Shown here piece by piece: positions 38,517 through 47,608 of a DNA stretch of 64,000 bases (positions within the stretch are counted from its first letter, which is position 1; each line of letters starts with the position of its first letter). Below the pieces are notes generated by a model that had not been told where the DNA came from, did not search any database, and saw nothing but the letters and a program-made list of their open reading frames with translations. The position numbers and the translations under genes are program-made. Origin of the DNA: Enterobacter chengduensis (GTDB taxonomy: Bacteria > Pseudomonadota > Gammaproteobacteria > Enterobacterales > Enterobacteriaceae); contig NZ_CP043318.1 in NCBI RefSeq assembly GCF_001984825.2, positions 2,604,001 to 2,668,000 of the forward strand, in the 5' to 3' direction.

Positions 38517-40229
38517 ATGAGCACTTTACTCACTGCACAATCTTTACGCGTTGATACGGCGTTTGGCACGCTTTTCGACTCCCTCTCCTTTACGCTGAAA
38601 AAAGGCGACCGCATTGGCCTGCTGGGCGATAACGGCTGCGGAAAAAGCACGCTGCTCAAGGTGCTGGACGGCAGCGATTCCCCTGCTGCCGGTACGGTGG
38701 CGCTGGCCGGGCACTGCCTGATGGCCCGCGTGGAACAGCATCTCCCGGACGACATTTTCCCGCTGACCATGATCGATGCCGTACTCGCACAGCTGCCTTT
38801 AGCGGAGCGCGAAAGCCTGCGCTGGAAAGCCGAAACGCTGCTGGCGGGCATGGGCTTCACGCCGCAGGATATGGCGCTGCAATCCGCCACGCTGAGCGGC
38901 GGGCAGCACACCCGCCTGCTGCTGGCGCGGGCGCTGATTCACGAGCCGGACCTGCTCCTGCTCGATGAACCCAGCAACCACCTTGACCTCCCGACCATGC
39001 TCTGGCTGGAACACTTCCTACTGAACTGGTCGGGCAGCTTCGTGCTGGTCTCGCATGACCGGCAGCTGCTGGATGCCGTCACCAACGGCAGCTGGATCCT
39101 GCGTGATAAAACGCTGCACTACTTTGCCCTTCCCTGCACGGCCGCACGCCGGGCGCTTGAGGCAAAAGATGAGAGCGATGCGCAGCGCCACAGGGCGGAG
39201 CAAAAGGAGATCGACCGCGTGACCGCCAGCGCCAAGCGGCTGGCAACCTGGGGCAAGGTTTACGACAACGAAGACCTCGCCCGCAAAGCCAAACAGATGG
39301 AAAAACAGGTCGAACGGCTGAAAGAGAGCCAGACGGCGCTCACGGCAGGCAGTCCGTGGACGTTAACCCTGCGCGGCGACGCGCTGCGGGCAGACCGTCT
39401 GCTGGAGATGGAGGGCCTGAGCGTCCCGCCCGCGCCCGGGCTACCGCCGCTGTTTAACATCGAAACGGCGCGGCTGAAAAGCGGCGATCGCGTGGCGATT
39501 GTCGGTCGTAACGGCTGCGGCAAATCATCGCTGATGAAGCTTATCTGGCGCTCTTTTTGCGATGAGCAGAGCGACGCGGGGCTGAAAATCCACCCGCGCG
39601 TGTCGCCGGGCTATTACGACCAGACGCTACACCAGCTTGCGGACAACGCCACGCTGCTCGACGCGCTGGAGCCGTTCGCACCGGATCCGCAGCACCGCAA
39701 AATGGCCTTGATAAGCGCCGGTTTCCCGTGGGCGCGTCACAGGCAAACGGTCAGCACGCTCAGCGGCGGCGAACGCTCGCGTCTGCTGTTCGTGGGCCTG
39801 ACGCTTGCCCGCTACAGCCTGCTGATGCTGGATGAGCCGACCAACCACCTCGACATGGAAGGCAAAGAGGCGCTGGCGCAAACCCTTCAGCAGTTCGACG
39901 GCGGCGTATTGCTGGTCAGCCATGACCGTCAGTTAATCAGCCAAAGCTGCAACCGTTTCTGGCTGATTGAAGAAGGCACGCTGAGCGAGTGGCACGATGC
40001 CCAGGCGGTGTTTGAGCGCCTGCGGGAAAGCGCGGGGCTGGTGACACCCGCCGCGCCTGACATCGCTGCGGCGACGGTGCAATCCTCGCCGTATGACGAT
40101 CTGCTCGAACGGCTGGTCGCGCTGGAAACGCTGCTGGAGGACGATCTGGCGCGTAAGCCGAAGCATCAAAAGCCGCAGCTGCAGGCACAATGGCGTAAAG
40201 AGATCGAGGAGATAGAAGCACGGCTGTAG
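38517..40229 (+). CDS. ABC-F family ribosome-associated ATPase
   Basis: 570 residues, two ABC domains and no membrane segment. First site: Walker A GDNGCGKST (about 37-45), signature LSGGQHTRL, Walker B LLLLDEPSNHLD. Second: GRNGCGKSS, LSGGERSRL, LMLDEPTNHLD. The linker (about 215-290, rich in Lys, Glu and Arg) is where ABC-F proteins reach the peptidyl-transferase centre; a basic C-terminal extension follows. ABC-F proteins rescue ribosomes from stalling or antibiotics (MsrE, Vga, VmlR) or act as housekeeping factors (EttA, Uup, YbiT, YheS); this one is divergent from the latter four as far as I can judge. Weak ribosome site GGGTAAG, possibly sequestered. Confidence 0.88.
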   Translation: MSTLLTAQSLRVDTAFGTLFDSLSFTLKKGDRIGLLGDNGCGKSTLLKVLDGSDSPAAGTVALAGHCLMARVEQHLPDDIFPLTMIDAVLAQLPLAERESLRWKAETLLAGMGFTPQDMALQSATLSGGQHTRLLLARALIHEPDLLLLDEPSNHLDLPTMLWLEHFLLNWSGSFVLVSHDRQLLDAVTNGSWILRDKTLHYFALPCTAARRALEAKDESDAQRHRAEQKEIDRVTASAKRLATWGKVYDNEDLARKAKQMEKQVERLKESQTALTAGSPWTLTLRGDALRADRLLEMEGLSVPPAPGLPPLFNIETARLKSGDRVAIVGRNGCGKSSLMKLIWRSFCDEQSDAGLKIHPRVSPGYYDQTLHQLADNATLLDALEPFAPDPQHRKMALISAGFPWARHRQTVSTLSGGERSRLLFVGLTLARYSLLMLDEPTNHLDMEGKEALAQTLQQFDGGVLLVSHDRQLISQSCNRFWLIEEGTLSEWHDAQAVFERLRESAGLVTPAAPDIAAATVQSSPYDDLLERLVALETLLEDDLARKPKHQKPQLQAQWRKEIEEIEARL

Positions 40230-40235
40230 GTCTGC

Positions 40236-40258
40236 GCCCGGCGAGCATCTCGTCGGGC
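40236..40258. repeat. REP-like palindrome after the ABC-F gene
   Basis: CCCGGCGAG-CAT-CTCGTCGGG forms a nine-pair stem with one mismatch; it probably acts as the transcript end. The following 165 bases up to adhP are AT-rich and hold its promoter; no other gene is seen. Confidence 0.65.
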
Positions 40259-40425
40259 CAGTATTTTCCCCCTAAATAATTAGAGGAACGCCGTATTCTT
40301 AATCTGAAATCGCATTAAATAATGACATTATGTTGCCGTTGCCTTGCATTACGGCGCTAAAGAATTAATCCTTGAGGAGTATTACACCTGCTGTGCAGAT
40401 ACTCATCATGAACAAGGAGATACAC

Positions 40426-41436
40426 ATGAAGGCTGCTGTTGTTACTCAGGATCATCAGGTTAACGTCACCGAAAAAACCTTACGCCCGCTCAAGCACGGG
40501 GAAGCCCTGCTGAAGATGGAATGCTGTGGCGTATGCCATACCGATCTCCACGTAAAGAACGGTGACTTTGGCGATAAAACCGGCGTGATCCTCGGCCACG
40601 AAGGGATTGGCGTCGTGAAAGAAATCGGCCCTGGCGTGACGTCGTTGAAGGTCGGCGACCGCGCAAGCGTGGCCTGGTTCTTTGAAGGCTGTGGCCACTG
40701 CGAATACTGTAATAGCGGTAACGAAACCCTCTGCCGTGATGTGAAAAATGCCGGTTACTCCGTAGATGGCGGCATGGCGGAAGAGTGCATCGTTACCGCG
40801 GATTACGCGGTAAAAGTGCCTGAGGGTCTGGATTCCGCAGCGGCCAGCAGCATCACCTGCGCGGGCGTGACCACCTACAAAGCGGTGAAGGTATCGGGCA
40901 TTAAACCGGGCCAGTGGATTGCAATCTATGGTCTGGGCGGACTGGGCAACCTCGCGCTGCAGTACGCCAAAAACGTCTTTAACGCCAAAGTCATCGCTCT
41001 TGACGTTAACGACGAACAGCTGAAGCTGGCGGCCAGCATGGGTGCGGATCTCACCATCAACTCCCGCAGCGAAGATGCCGCGAAAATTGTCCAGGAGAAA
41101 ACGGGCGGCGCGCATGCCGCGGTCGTCACTGCCGTCGCAAAAGCGGCCTTCAATTCAGCGGTTGACGCCGTGCGTGCCGGTGGCCGCGTGGTCGCGGTGG
41201 GCCTGCCGCCGGAAGCGATGAGCCTCGATATTCCGCGTCTGGTGCTGGACGGTATTCAGGTGGTGGGTTCGCTGGTCGGCATCCGTCAGGACCTGCAGGA
41301 GGCGTTCCAGTTCGCCGCGGAAGGCAAGGTCGTGCCGAAAGTCACGATGCGTCCAATCGAGGACATCAACGCCATCTTTAAAGAGATGGAACAGGGCCAG
41401 ATCCGTGGCCGTATGGTGATCGACCTGCGTTCATAA
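40426..41436 (+). CDS. adhP: Alcohol dehydrogenase AdhP (zinc, propanol-preferring)
   Basis: 336 residues from the ATG at 40426, where AAGGAG sits seven bases upstream; an ATG six codons earlier is the alternative. Catalytic zinc ligands in CGVCHTDLH (Cys37-type) and GHEGIGVV, structural zinc cysteines [15 protein letters not shown], and NAD fold [14 protein letters not shown]. Nearly identical to E. coli AdhP. Oxidises/reduces ethanol and propanol with NAD. Same map position as in E. coli. Confidence 0.96.
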   Translation: MKAAVVTQDHQVNVTEKTLRPLKHGEALLKMECCGVCHTDLHVKNGDFGDKTGVILGHEGIGVVKEIGPGVTSLKVGDRASVAWFFEGCGHCEYCNSGNETLCRDVKNAGYSVDGGMAEECIVTADYAVKVPEGLDSAAASSITCAGVTTYKAVKVSGIKPGQWIAIYGLGGLGNLALQYAKNVFNAKVIALDVNDEQLKLAASMGADLTINSRSEDAAKIVQEKTGGAHAAVVTAVAKAAFNSAVDAVRAGGRVVAVGLPPEAMSLDIPRLVLDGIQVVGSLVGIRQDLQEAFQFAAEGKVVPKVTMRPIEDINAIFKEMEQGQIRGRMVIDLRS

Positions 41437-41452
41437 TCGTCCACCTTTTATC

Positions 41453-41479
41453 ACCGCTCCTCTCCGGGGCGGTTTTTTT
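41453..41479 (+). terminator. Rho-independent terminator after adhP
   Basis: CCGCTCC (41454-41460), a five-base loop and GGGGCGG (41466-41472), followed by seven T. Confidence 0.9.
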
Positions 41480-41585
41480 ATAGCCATTTTCCGGCAATCC
41501 TTATCTTAATTCCTTTGTTCCCTTGTTTTCCCCTGCGCCCGATGATGAATCCGACGCTAACAAGAAGATAACAAAGGAATTCACC

Positions 41586-43205
41586 ATGCCAACCCCATTT
41601 CGTCTGCCGCTGCTGACGGCGCTGATTCTGACGACCACCGCAGCCTGGGCCGCGGATGCGCCCGTCAAAGGCGGCACGCTGATTTATCTGGAGCAACAGG
41701 CCCACACCAACCTCTATCCGCCTGCCGGCGGCTTCTACCCGAACGGCGGCATTTTAAATCAAATCACCGACAAACTGACGTGGCAGAACCCAAAGACGCT
41801 GCAGGTGGAGCCGTGGGTCGCCGAAAGCTGGACCACCAACGCCGATAAAACCGAATACACCTTTAAAATTCGCCCGGGGATCACCTTCTCCGACGGCACG
41901 CCGCTGGACGCCACCGCCGTGGCGAAAAACTTTGATACCTACGGCTTAGGCAATAAGGCGCAGCGCCTGCCGGTGTCAGAAGTAATCAATAACTACGATC
42001 GCAGCGAGGTGGTCGACCCGCTGACCGTGAAGTTCTTCTTCAAAAAACCGTCACCGGGATTCCTGCAGGGCACCGCCACCATCGGCTCGGGCCTGGTCTC
42101 GCTCAGCACGCTGAAGCGTAACTTCGAAGAGCTGGGAGACGCCCGGCATATCATCGGCTCCGGCCCGTTCGTGGTGAAGGACGAAAAGCTGGGTCGCGAG
42201 GTGACGCTTGAAGCGCGCAAAGATTACCAGTGGGGGCCAAAAAATCTGCCGCAGCAGGGGCCGGCCAATCTCGACGGCATCAAGTTTATCGTCACCCAGG
42301 AAGACAGCGTGCGCGTCGGCGCCCTGCTGGCCGGTCAGGCGGATTTTATTCGTCAGGTACAGGCGTATGACGAAAAGCAGGCCACCGATCGGGGCTATAA
42401 AATCTACGCTGCCCCAACGCGCGGGGTGAACGACAGCATTAGCTTCCGCCCGGATAACCCGCTGGTCTCCGACGTTCGCGTGCGACAGGCGCTTCTGCAC
42501 GCCACCAATGCAAAACAGGTGGTCGAGACCCTCTTCTCGGCCAACTATCCGCAGGCGAAGTCGGTGATTGCCGATTCCGCCGCGGGCTTTGTCGATCTCA
42601 GCGACAAGCTGACCTTTGACCCGGCAAAAGCCAACCAGCTGCTGGATGAGGCAGGCTGGAAGGCGGGCAGCGACGGGATCCGCGCCAAAAACGGCCAGCT
42701 GCTGGCGCTGACGGTGTATGAGTCGCTGCCGCAGCCGCAGAACAAAGAGGTGCTGCAGCTCCTTGCCCAGCAGTGGCGACAGGTGGGCGTGGCGCTGAGC
42801 GTCAAGGCCGGTGACGCAGGCAGCCGCACGCTGGATAACCTTGACCCGCTGAAAACCCCGCTCACCGTCTCCGAAGTGGGACGCGCCGATCCGGACGTGA
42901 TCAAAAGCATGTTCTACCCCGCTAACCGCGACGCGCTGCTGCAAAAGGGCGGATCCAGCGACAAGGTTAAAAACTTCCGCGACGACAAGCTGAATGCCCT
43001 GCTGGTGAATATTTCTGCCGAAGTCGATCCGCAAAAACGCCTCCAGCTGACGGGTGACGCCCAGCGCTACCTGCTGGATAACGCCTACGTCATTCCGATT
43101 TTCGAGGAGCCGCAGGTCTTTGCCGGCGCGCCGTGGCTGAAAGGCGTAAATTTCGAAGCGGTAGGCCGCCCGTCGTTCTACGGCGCGTGGATTGAGAAAC
43201 ACTGA
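41586..43205 (+). CDS. ABC transporter substrate-binding protein, KPN_01854 type
   Basis: 539 residues from the ATG at 41586, signal peptide MPTPFRLPLLTALILTTTAAW. Family 5 (oligopeptide/nickel-type) binding protein: ADAPVKGGTLIYLEQQAHTN and FSDGTPLDATAVAKNFDTYG. Begins an operon with two permeases, a fused ATPase, a luciferase-like monooxygenase and an AhpD-like protein, a set defined as the KPN_01854 type in Klebsiella. Substrate not known. It lies between adhP and fdnI, where E. coli has yddM. Confidence 0.85.
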   Translation: MPTPFRLPLLTALILTTTAAWAADAPVKGGTLIYLEQQAHTNLYPPAGGFYPNGGILNQITDKLTWQNPKTLQVEPWVAESWTTNADKTEYTFKIRPGITFSDGTPLDATAVAKNFDTYGLGNKAQRLPVSEVINNYDRSEVVDPLTVKFFFKKPSPGFLQGTATIGSGLVSLSTLKRNFEELGDARHIIGSGPFVVKDEKLGREVTLEARKDYQWGPKNLPQQGPANLDGIKFIVTQEDSVRVGALLAGQADFIRQVQAYDEKQATDRGYKIYAAPTRGVNDSISFRPDNPLVSDVRVRQALLHATNAKQVVETLFSANYPQAKSVIADSAAGFVDLSDKLTFDPAKANQLLDEAGWKAGSDGIRAKNGQLLALTVYESLPQPQNKEVLQLLAQQWRQVGVALSVKAGDAGSRTLDNLDPLKTPLTVSEVGRADPDVIKSMFYPANRDALLQKGGSSDKVKNFRDDKLNALLVNISAEVDPQKRLQLTGDAQRYLLDNAYVIPIFEEPQVFAGAPWLKGVNFEAVGRPSFYGAWIEKH

Positions 43206-43215
43206 GGAGCTGACG

Positions 43216-44160
43216 ATGCGCCACGCACTTCTTCAACGCTTTGGGCACGGGCTGCTGGTGCTGTGGGCCGCCTTTACCCTCTCGTTCGTGTTGCTCCAGG
43301 TGCTGCCTGGCGACGCGGTGCTGATTAAATTTCAGAACCCGGACCTGGGCCTAAGCCCGGCGCAAATCGAGGAGATGCGCGTGGCCTACGGCGCGGACAG
43401 CCCGCTGTGGCAGCAATACGGCCACACGCTGCTGGCAATGCTGCGCGGGGATTTCGGCTATTCGTTGCAGGCCGGCGTCCCGGTCAGCGAGCTGATCGCC
43501 AGCAATCTGCCGGATACCCTGAGCCTTGCCCTGCCCGCGTTTGCACTCGCGGTCCTGCTGGCGTTTGCGATCGCCTTTGCGTCGCGCCTGCCGGGCCTGC
43601 GCTGGCTGAGCAATACCCTCCAGTCTCTGCCGGTTCTGTTTATCTCCTTACCGACGTTCTGGCTGGGGATTGCCCTCATCCAGCTCTTCTCTTTTCAGCT
43701 GCGGCTGATCCCGGTGATTAACCCGACGCCGCTGCAGGGGCTGATCCTGCCCGTCGTGACCGTCGCGATCCCGATTTCCGCCCCGCTGGCGCAAATTCTG
43801 ATGCGCAGCCTGGACCAGGTGGCGACGCAGCCGTTTGTCGCCGTGGCGCGGGCCAAAGGGCTGAGTGAAACCGCCGTCCTGTGGCGTCACGTGACAGGCA
43901 ACGCCCTGCTGCCGGTCCTGAACGTTGCCGGGCTGCTGCTGGGCGAGCTGATTGCCGGGGCGCTGATCGCGGAAACCGTTTTTGGCCGCAGCGGGCTCGG
44001 CCAGCTGACCCAGCAGGCGGTGAATAACCAGGACATCGCCGTGCTTCAGGCGGTGGTGATGATTTCCGCCCTCGGTTTTGTCCTGATCAATCTGCTGGTG
44101 GATCTGCTGATGCCGCTGCTGGATCCTCGTCTGCAAACCGTTGCCGGAGGTGCATCATGA
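43216..44160 (+). CDS. ABC transporter permease (DppB type)
   Basis: 314 residues from the ATG at 43216 (GAGGAG upstream). N-terminal helix, VLPGDAVLIKFQNP periplasmic loop, six membrane spans and an EAA loop (PFVAVARAKGLSETAVLWRH). Overlaps the next permease by ATGA. First channel subunit of the importer. Confidence 0.9.
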   Translation: MRHALLQRFGHGLLVLWAAFTLSFVLLQVLPGDAVLIKFQNPDLGLSPAQIEEMRVAYGADSPLWQQYGHTLLAMLRGDFGYSLQAGVPVSELIASNLPDTLSLALPAFALAVLLAFAIAFASRLPGLRWLSNTLQSLPVLFISLPTFWLGIALIQLFSFQLRLIPVINPTPLQGLILPVVTVAIPISAPLAQILMRSLDQVATQPFVAVARAKGLSETAVLWRHVTGNALLPVLNVAGLLLGELIAGALIAETVFGRSGLGQLTQQAVNNQDIAVLQAVVMISALGFVLINLLVDLLMPLLDPRLQTVAGGAS

Positions 44161-45008
44161 GCCTGGTCGATTACGCTGCCGCCGCGCGAAAACGCGTTCC
44201 GACGTGGCGGGGAATAGCATGGCAGCCGGGACTGTGGCTGGCATGGGCGGTGATGATTCTCGCCGTTTTTGCCGCCGTGGCCCCCGGCCTGTTAACCCAC
44301 TTCAGCCCGATTGAGGGTATCGCTGGCGCGCAGCGCCTGTCCCCGCAGGCGGGACACTGGCTCGGCACCGATCAGCTCGGCCGCGACGTTTATACGCGCA
44401 TTGTGTATGGCGCGTCACACTCGCTGAGCGCGGCACTCGCTGCCGTCACGATGGGGCTGGTGGTGGGCACCGGTCTGGGAGTCATCGCCGGCGCGTTCGC
44501 CGGACGCGTCGAGTCTCTGCTGATGCGTTTCGTCGACGTGCTGCTCTCCATCCCGTCACTGCTTCTTTCGCTCACGGTGATTATTCTGCTCGGGTTTGGC
44601 ACCGTTAACGCCGCAATTGCCGTCGGCGTGGCCTCCATTGCCAGCTTCGCCCGCCTCGCGCGCGGTGAGGTCGTGCGCATCCGGCACACGGATTATGTCG
44701 AAGCGGCGTTTGGCAGCGGCGGGACGTTTTTCGCCGTGCTGTGGCGACACATCCTGCCCAACGCCTTAACCGCCGTCGTCGCCTTCGCCACGCTGCAGTT
44801 TGGTCAGGCGATCCTGGCGCTCTCCACGCTGAGCTTTCTCGGCTACGGCACCCCGCCGCCCGTGCCGGAGTGGGGCTTACTCATCGCCGAAGGCCGTAAC
44901 TATCTCTCTACCGCCTGGTGGCTCACCACCTTCCCCGGCGTGGTGGTCTTCGCCGTGGTGCTGGCCACCAACCGTATCAGCCAGCAGTTCAGCGGAGGCC
45001 TGAAATGA
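44157..45008 (+). CDS. ABC transporter permease (DppC type)
   Basis: 283 residues. HWLGTDQLGRDVYTRIVYGA, EAA loop (YVEAAFGSGGTFFAVLWRHI) and six membrane spans mark a DppC-type permease. Overlaps the preceding gene and abuts the ATPase. Second channel subunit. Confidence 0.9.
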   Translation: MSLVDYAAAARKRVPTWRGIAWQPGLWLAWAVMILAVFAAVAPGLLTHFSPIEGIAGAQRLSPQAGHWLGTDQLGRDVYTRIVYGASHSLSAALAAVTMGLVVGTGLGVIAGAFAGRVESLLMRFVDVLLSIPSLLLSLTVIILLGFGTVNAAIAVGVASIASFARLARGEVVRIRHTDYVEAAFGSGGTFFAVLWRHILPNALTAVVAFATLQFGQAILALSTLSFLGYGTPPPVPEWGLLIAEGRNYLSTAWWLTTFPGVVVFAVVLATNRISQQFSGGLK

Positions 45009-46612
45009 CCGTACTATCGGTAGAAAACCTGACCATCAGCTACCGTACCGCCCGCCAGTGGCGCGAGGTGGTGCATAACGTGAGCTTCACCCTCAGGCGC
45101 GGAGAAATGCTGGCCTTTGTCGGCGAATCCGGATCGGGTAAAACGACCACGGCGCAGGCAATCATTGGCCTGCTGGCCGATAACGCCCGGCGCGACGCGG
45201 GAAAAATCGTCCTCAACGGCGAGGAGATCGGCCGCTGGTCAGCGAAGCGTCTTGATACCCTTCGCGGGGCGCGAATTAGCCTGGTTCCGCAGGATCCGGG
45301 TAATTCACTCAACCCGGTGAAGACGATCGGCGTGCAGGTCGGGGAAATTATTCAGCTGCACCAGAAAGTAAGCCGCGCCCAGCGCGACGAGCAGGTGCTT
45401 GCCCTGCTGACAAAGGTCGGCCTGAGCCACCCCGAACAGCGCATGACGCAGTATCCGCATCAGCTTTCCGGCGGTATGAAGCAGCGCGTGCTGATTGCCA
45501 TCGCCATTGCCCTTCGCCCGGACGTCATCATTGCCGACGAGCCCACCAGCGCGCTGGACGTGACGGTGCAAAAACGTATTCTCGACCTGCTGGATATCCT
45601 GCGCCGGGAATCGGGTACCGCCGTTCTGTTTGTCACCCACGATCTGGCCCTGGCCGCGCAGCGCGCGGACAGGCTGCTGGTGTTTCGCAACGGTGAGGTT
45701 CAGGAGCACGGCGACACCGCCGACATTGTCCGCACGCCGCAGCACGCCTACACCCGTCAGCTGTTGAGCGACCTCCAGGGCCAGCGCCTGACCATTGCCC
45801 CGGTGGCAGGTCTGCCGCTCGCGTCCCCGGCCATTCGCGCTCGCGCCATCAGCAAACACTTCTCACTCGGCAAAGGCCATCAGCTTCAGGCGCTGGATCG
45901 CGTGACGTTTGACGTCAGGCGCGGCAGCACCCATGCGCTGGTGGGTGAATCTGGCTCCGGGAAAACCACCCTCGCCCGTATTTTGCTGGGTTTTGAACAG
46001 GCGGATAACGGACAGATCATTATTGATGACATTGATGCCACCGCGCTCAGCCGCGAGGCCCGCCGTCAGCTGCGCCAGAAGATCCAGTTTGTCTACCAGA
46101 ACCCCTTTGCCTCGCTCGACCCGCGTCAGACGCTGTTTGACATCATCGAAGAGCCTCTGAAAAACTTTTCTCGCCTCGCGAAGGCGGAGCGAAAGGCCCG
46201 GGTGGAAACCGTAGCGCGGCGGGTTGCCCTGCCCGTCGAACTCCTGACCCGTACGGCCAGAGAGCTTTCAGGCGGGCAGCGCCAGCGCGTGGCCATTGCC
46301 CGGGCGCTGATCCTGGAGCCGACCATTCTGGTGCTGGACGAAGCCACCTCCGCGCTGGACGTCACCGTCCAGGCGCAGATCCTGGCGCTGCTTCAGCAGC
46401 TGCAGCAGCAGCTGGGATTAACCTACCTGTTTATCACGCACGATCTGTCTACCGTGCGCCGGATCGCCCACAGCGTCACGGTGCTGCGCAGCGGTCAGGT
46501 GGTCGAACACGGTGACGTCGAAACCGTATTCACGTCGCCGCAGAACGACTACACCCGCGAACTGATTGACGCCATTCCCCATTTTTCACCCGCTACGGAG
46601 GAGTTCGCATGA
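45005..46612 (+). CDS. Fused double-domain ABC transporter ATPase
   Basis: 535 residues from the ATG at 45005, overlapping the permease stop. Two complete ABC domains in one chain: GESGSGKTT, LSGGMKQRV, VIIADEPTSALD, then GESGSGKTT, LSGGQRQRV, ILVLDEATSALD. This replaces the two separate ATPases of Opp/Dpp systems (compare ddpD and ddpF in this window). Overlaps the monooxygenase gene by ATGA. Confidence 0.92.
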   Translation: MTVLSVENLTISYRTARQWREVVHNVSFTLRRGEMLAFVGESGSGKTTTAQAIIGLLADNARRDAGKIVLNGEEIGRWSAKRLDTLRGARISLVPQDPGNSLNPVKTIGVQVGEIIQLHQKVSRAQRDEQVLALLTKVGLSHPEQRMTQYPHQLSGGMKQRVLIAIAIALRPDVIIADEPTSALDVTVQKRILDLLDILRRESGTAVLFVTHDLALAAQRADRLLVFRNGEVQEHGDTADIVRTPQHAYTRQLLSDLQGQRLTIAPVAGLPLASPAIRARAISKHFSLGKGHQLQALDRVTFDVRRGSTHALVGESGSGKTTLARILLGFEQADNGQIIIDDIDATALSREARRQLRQKIQFVYQNPFASLDPRQTLFDIIEEPLKNFSRLAKAERKARVETVARRVALPVELLTRTARELSGGQRQRVAIARALILEPTILVLDEATSALDVTVQAQILALLQQLQQQLGLTYLFITHDLSTVRRIAHSVTVLRSGQVVEHGDVETVFTSPQNDYTRELIDAIPHFSPATEEFA

Positions 46613-47598
46613 CGCGAAAACGCCTGGGATTTTTCACCCGCCTGCTTGACGACGCCACGCCGAAGGAGCGCTATCGTCTGGCAACTGAGCAAATCCGCCA
46701 CGCCGAACGCCACGGTTTTGACAGCGCCTGGATTGCGCAGCACCACTTTCATGAAAGTGAAGGCGGCCTGCCGTCGCCGCTGCTGTTTCTGGCGCACGTA
46801 GCCGCGCATACCGAAACCATACGCCTGGGTACGGCCATCATTACCCTGCCGATGGAAAACCCGCTGCGCGTGGCGGAAGATGCCGCCGTGCTCGATTTGC
46901 TCGCCAACGGGCGTCTTGAAGTCGGTTTTGGTTCCGGCGGCACGCCGACCTCATTCCTGCCGTTCGGCCTGACGTTTGAACAGCGCGGCGCGGCCTTTGC
47001 TGACCATCTGCATGCGATCCAGAGCGCCTGGCGCGGGGATTCGCTCACCCATCCGGATAACCACCTTTACCCACCTGCGCCGCAGCTGGCCGAACGTATC
47101 TGGATTGCCACCTTTTCCGTCGACGGTGCCGTTCGCGCCGCACGGGCTGGACACGGTTTAATGCTATCCCGCACGCAGCCGCGCCCGGCAGACCGGCCGG
47201 ATCTCACGCTCGACGCGATCCAGAACCCGATTGTGGATGCCTACCTTGAGGCATTGCCCGTCGGTGTCGCACCGCGCATTCTGGCCTCCCGTACGGCGTT
47301 CGTCGCCGACAGCGACGACTATGCGCTGAGGGTCGCCACGCCGGGTCTCACTAAACAGGCCCAGCAGCATCGCGCTGCCGGACACGCGGTTAAAGGTGAC
47401 ACTGTCACAGATTTTCGTCGCCAGTTCGACGCCCATATCGGTTCGCCCGAGACGGTGCTGCGTTCGCTGCAGGCCGATTCCGTTCTCCGGCGCGCCACGG
47501 ACATCTCATTCCAGGTCCATTCGGTCGAGCCCACGCATCGCGACACGCTGCGGTCCATCGAACTGATCGCCGAACATATTGCCCCCCATATCCATTGA
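46609..47598 (+). CDS. Luciferase-like (LLM) flavin-dependent monooxygenase
   Basis: 329 residues. Bacterial luciferase-like TIM barrel: RHGFDSAWIAQHHFHESEGG, IRLGTAIITLPMENPLRVAE and LANGRLEVGFGSGG are family signatures. KPN_01858-type members accompany this importer in Klebsiella. It would oxidise the imported compound with FMNH2; no flavin reductase gene is in the operon, so one must come from elsewhere. Substrate unknown; desulfonation or C-N/C-S cleavage are possibilities by analogy with SsuD/NtaA. Confidence 0.87.
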   Translation: MTRKRLGFFTRLLDDATPKERYRLATEQIRHAERHGFDSAWIAQHHFHESEGGLPSPLLFLAHVAAHTETIRLGTAIITLPMENPLRVAEDAAVLDLLANGRLEVGFGSGGTPTSFLPFGLTFEQRGAAFADHLHAIQSAWRGDSLTHPDNHLYPPAPQLAERIWIATFSVDGAVRAARAGHGLMLSRTQPRPADRPDLTLDAIQNPIVDAYLEALPVGVAPRILASRTAFVADSDDYALRVATPGLTKQAQQHRAAGHAVKGDTVTDFRRQFDAHIGSPETVLRSLQADSVLRRATDISFQVHSVEPTHRDTLRSIELIAEHIAPHIH

Positions 47599-47608
47599 GG
47601 AGATACCT

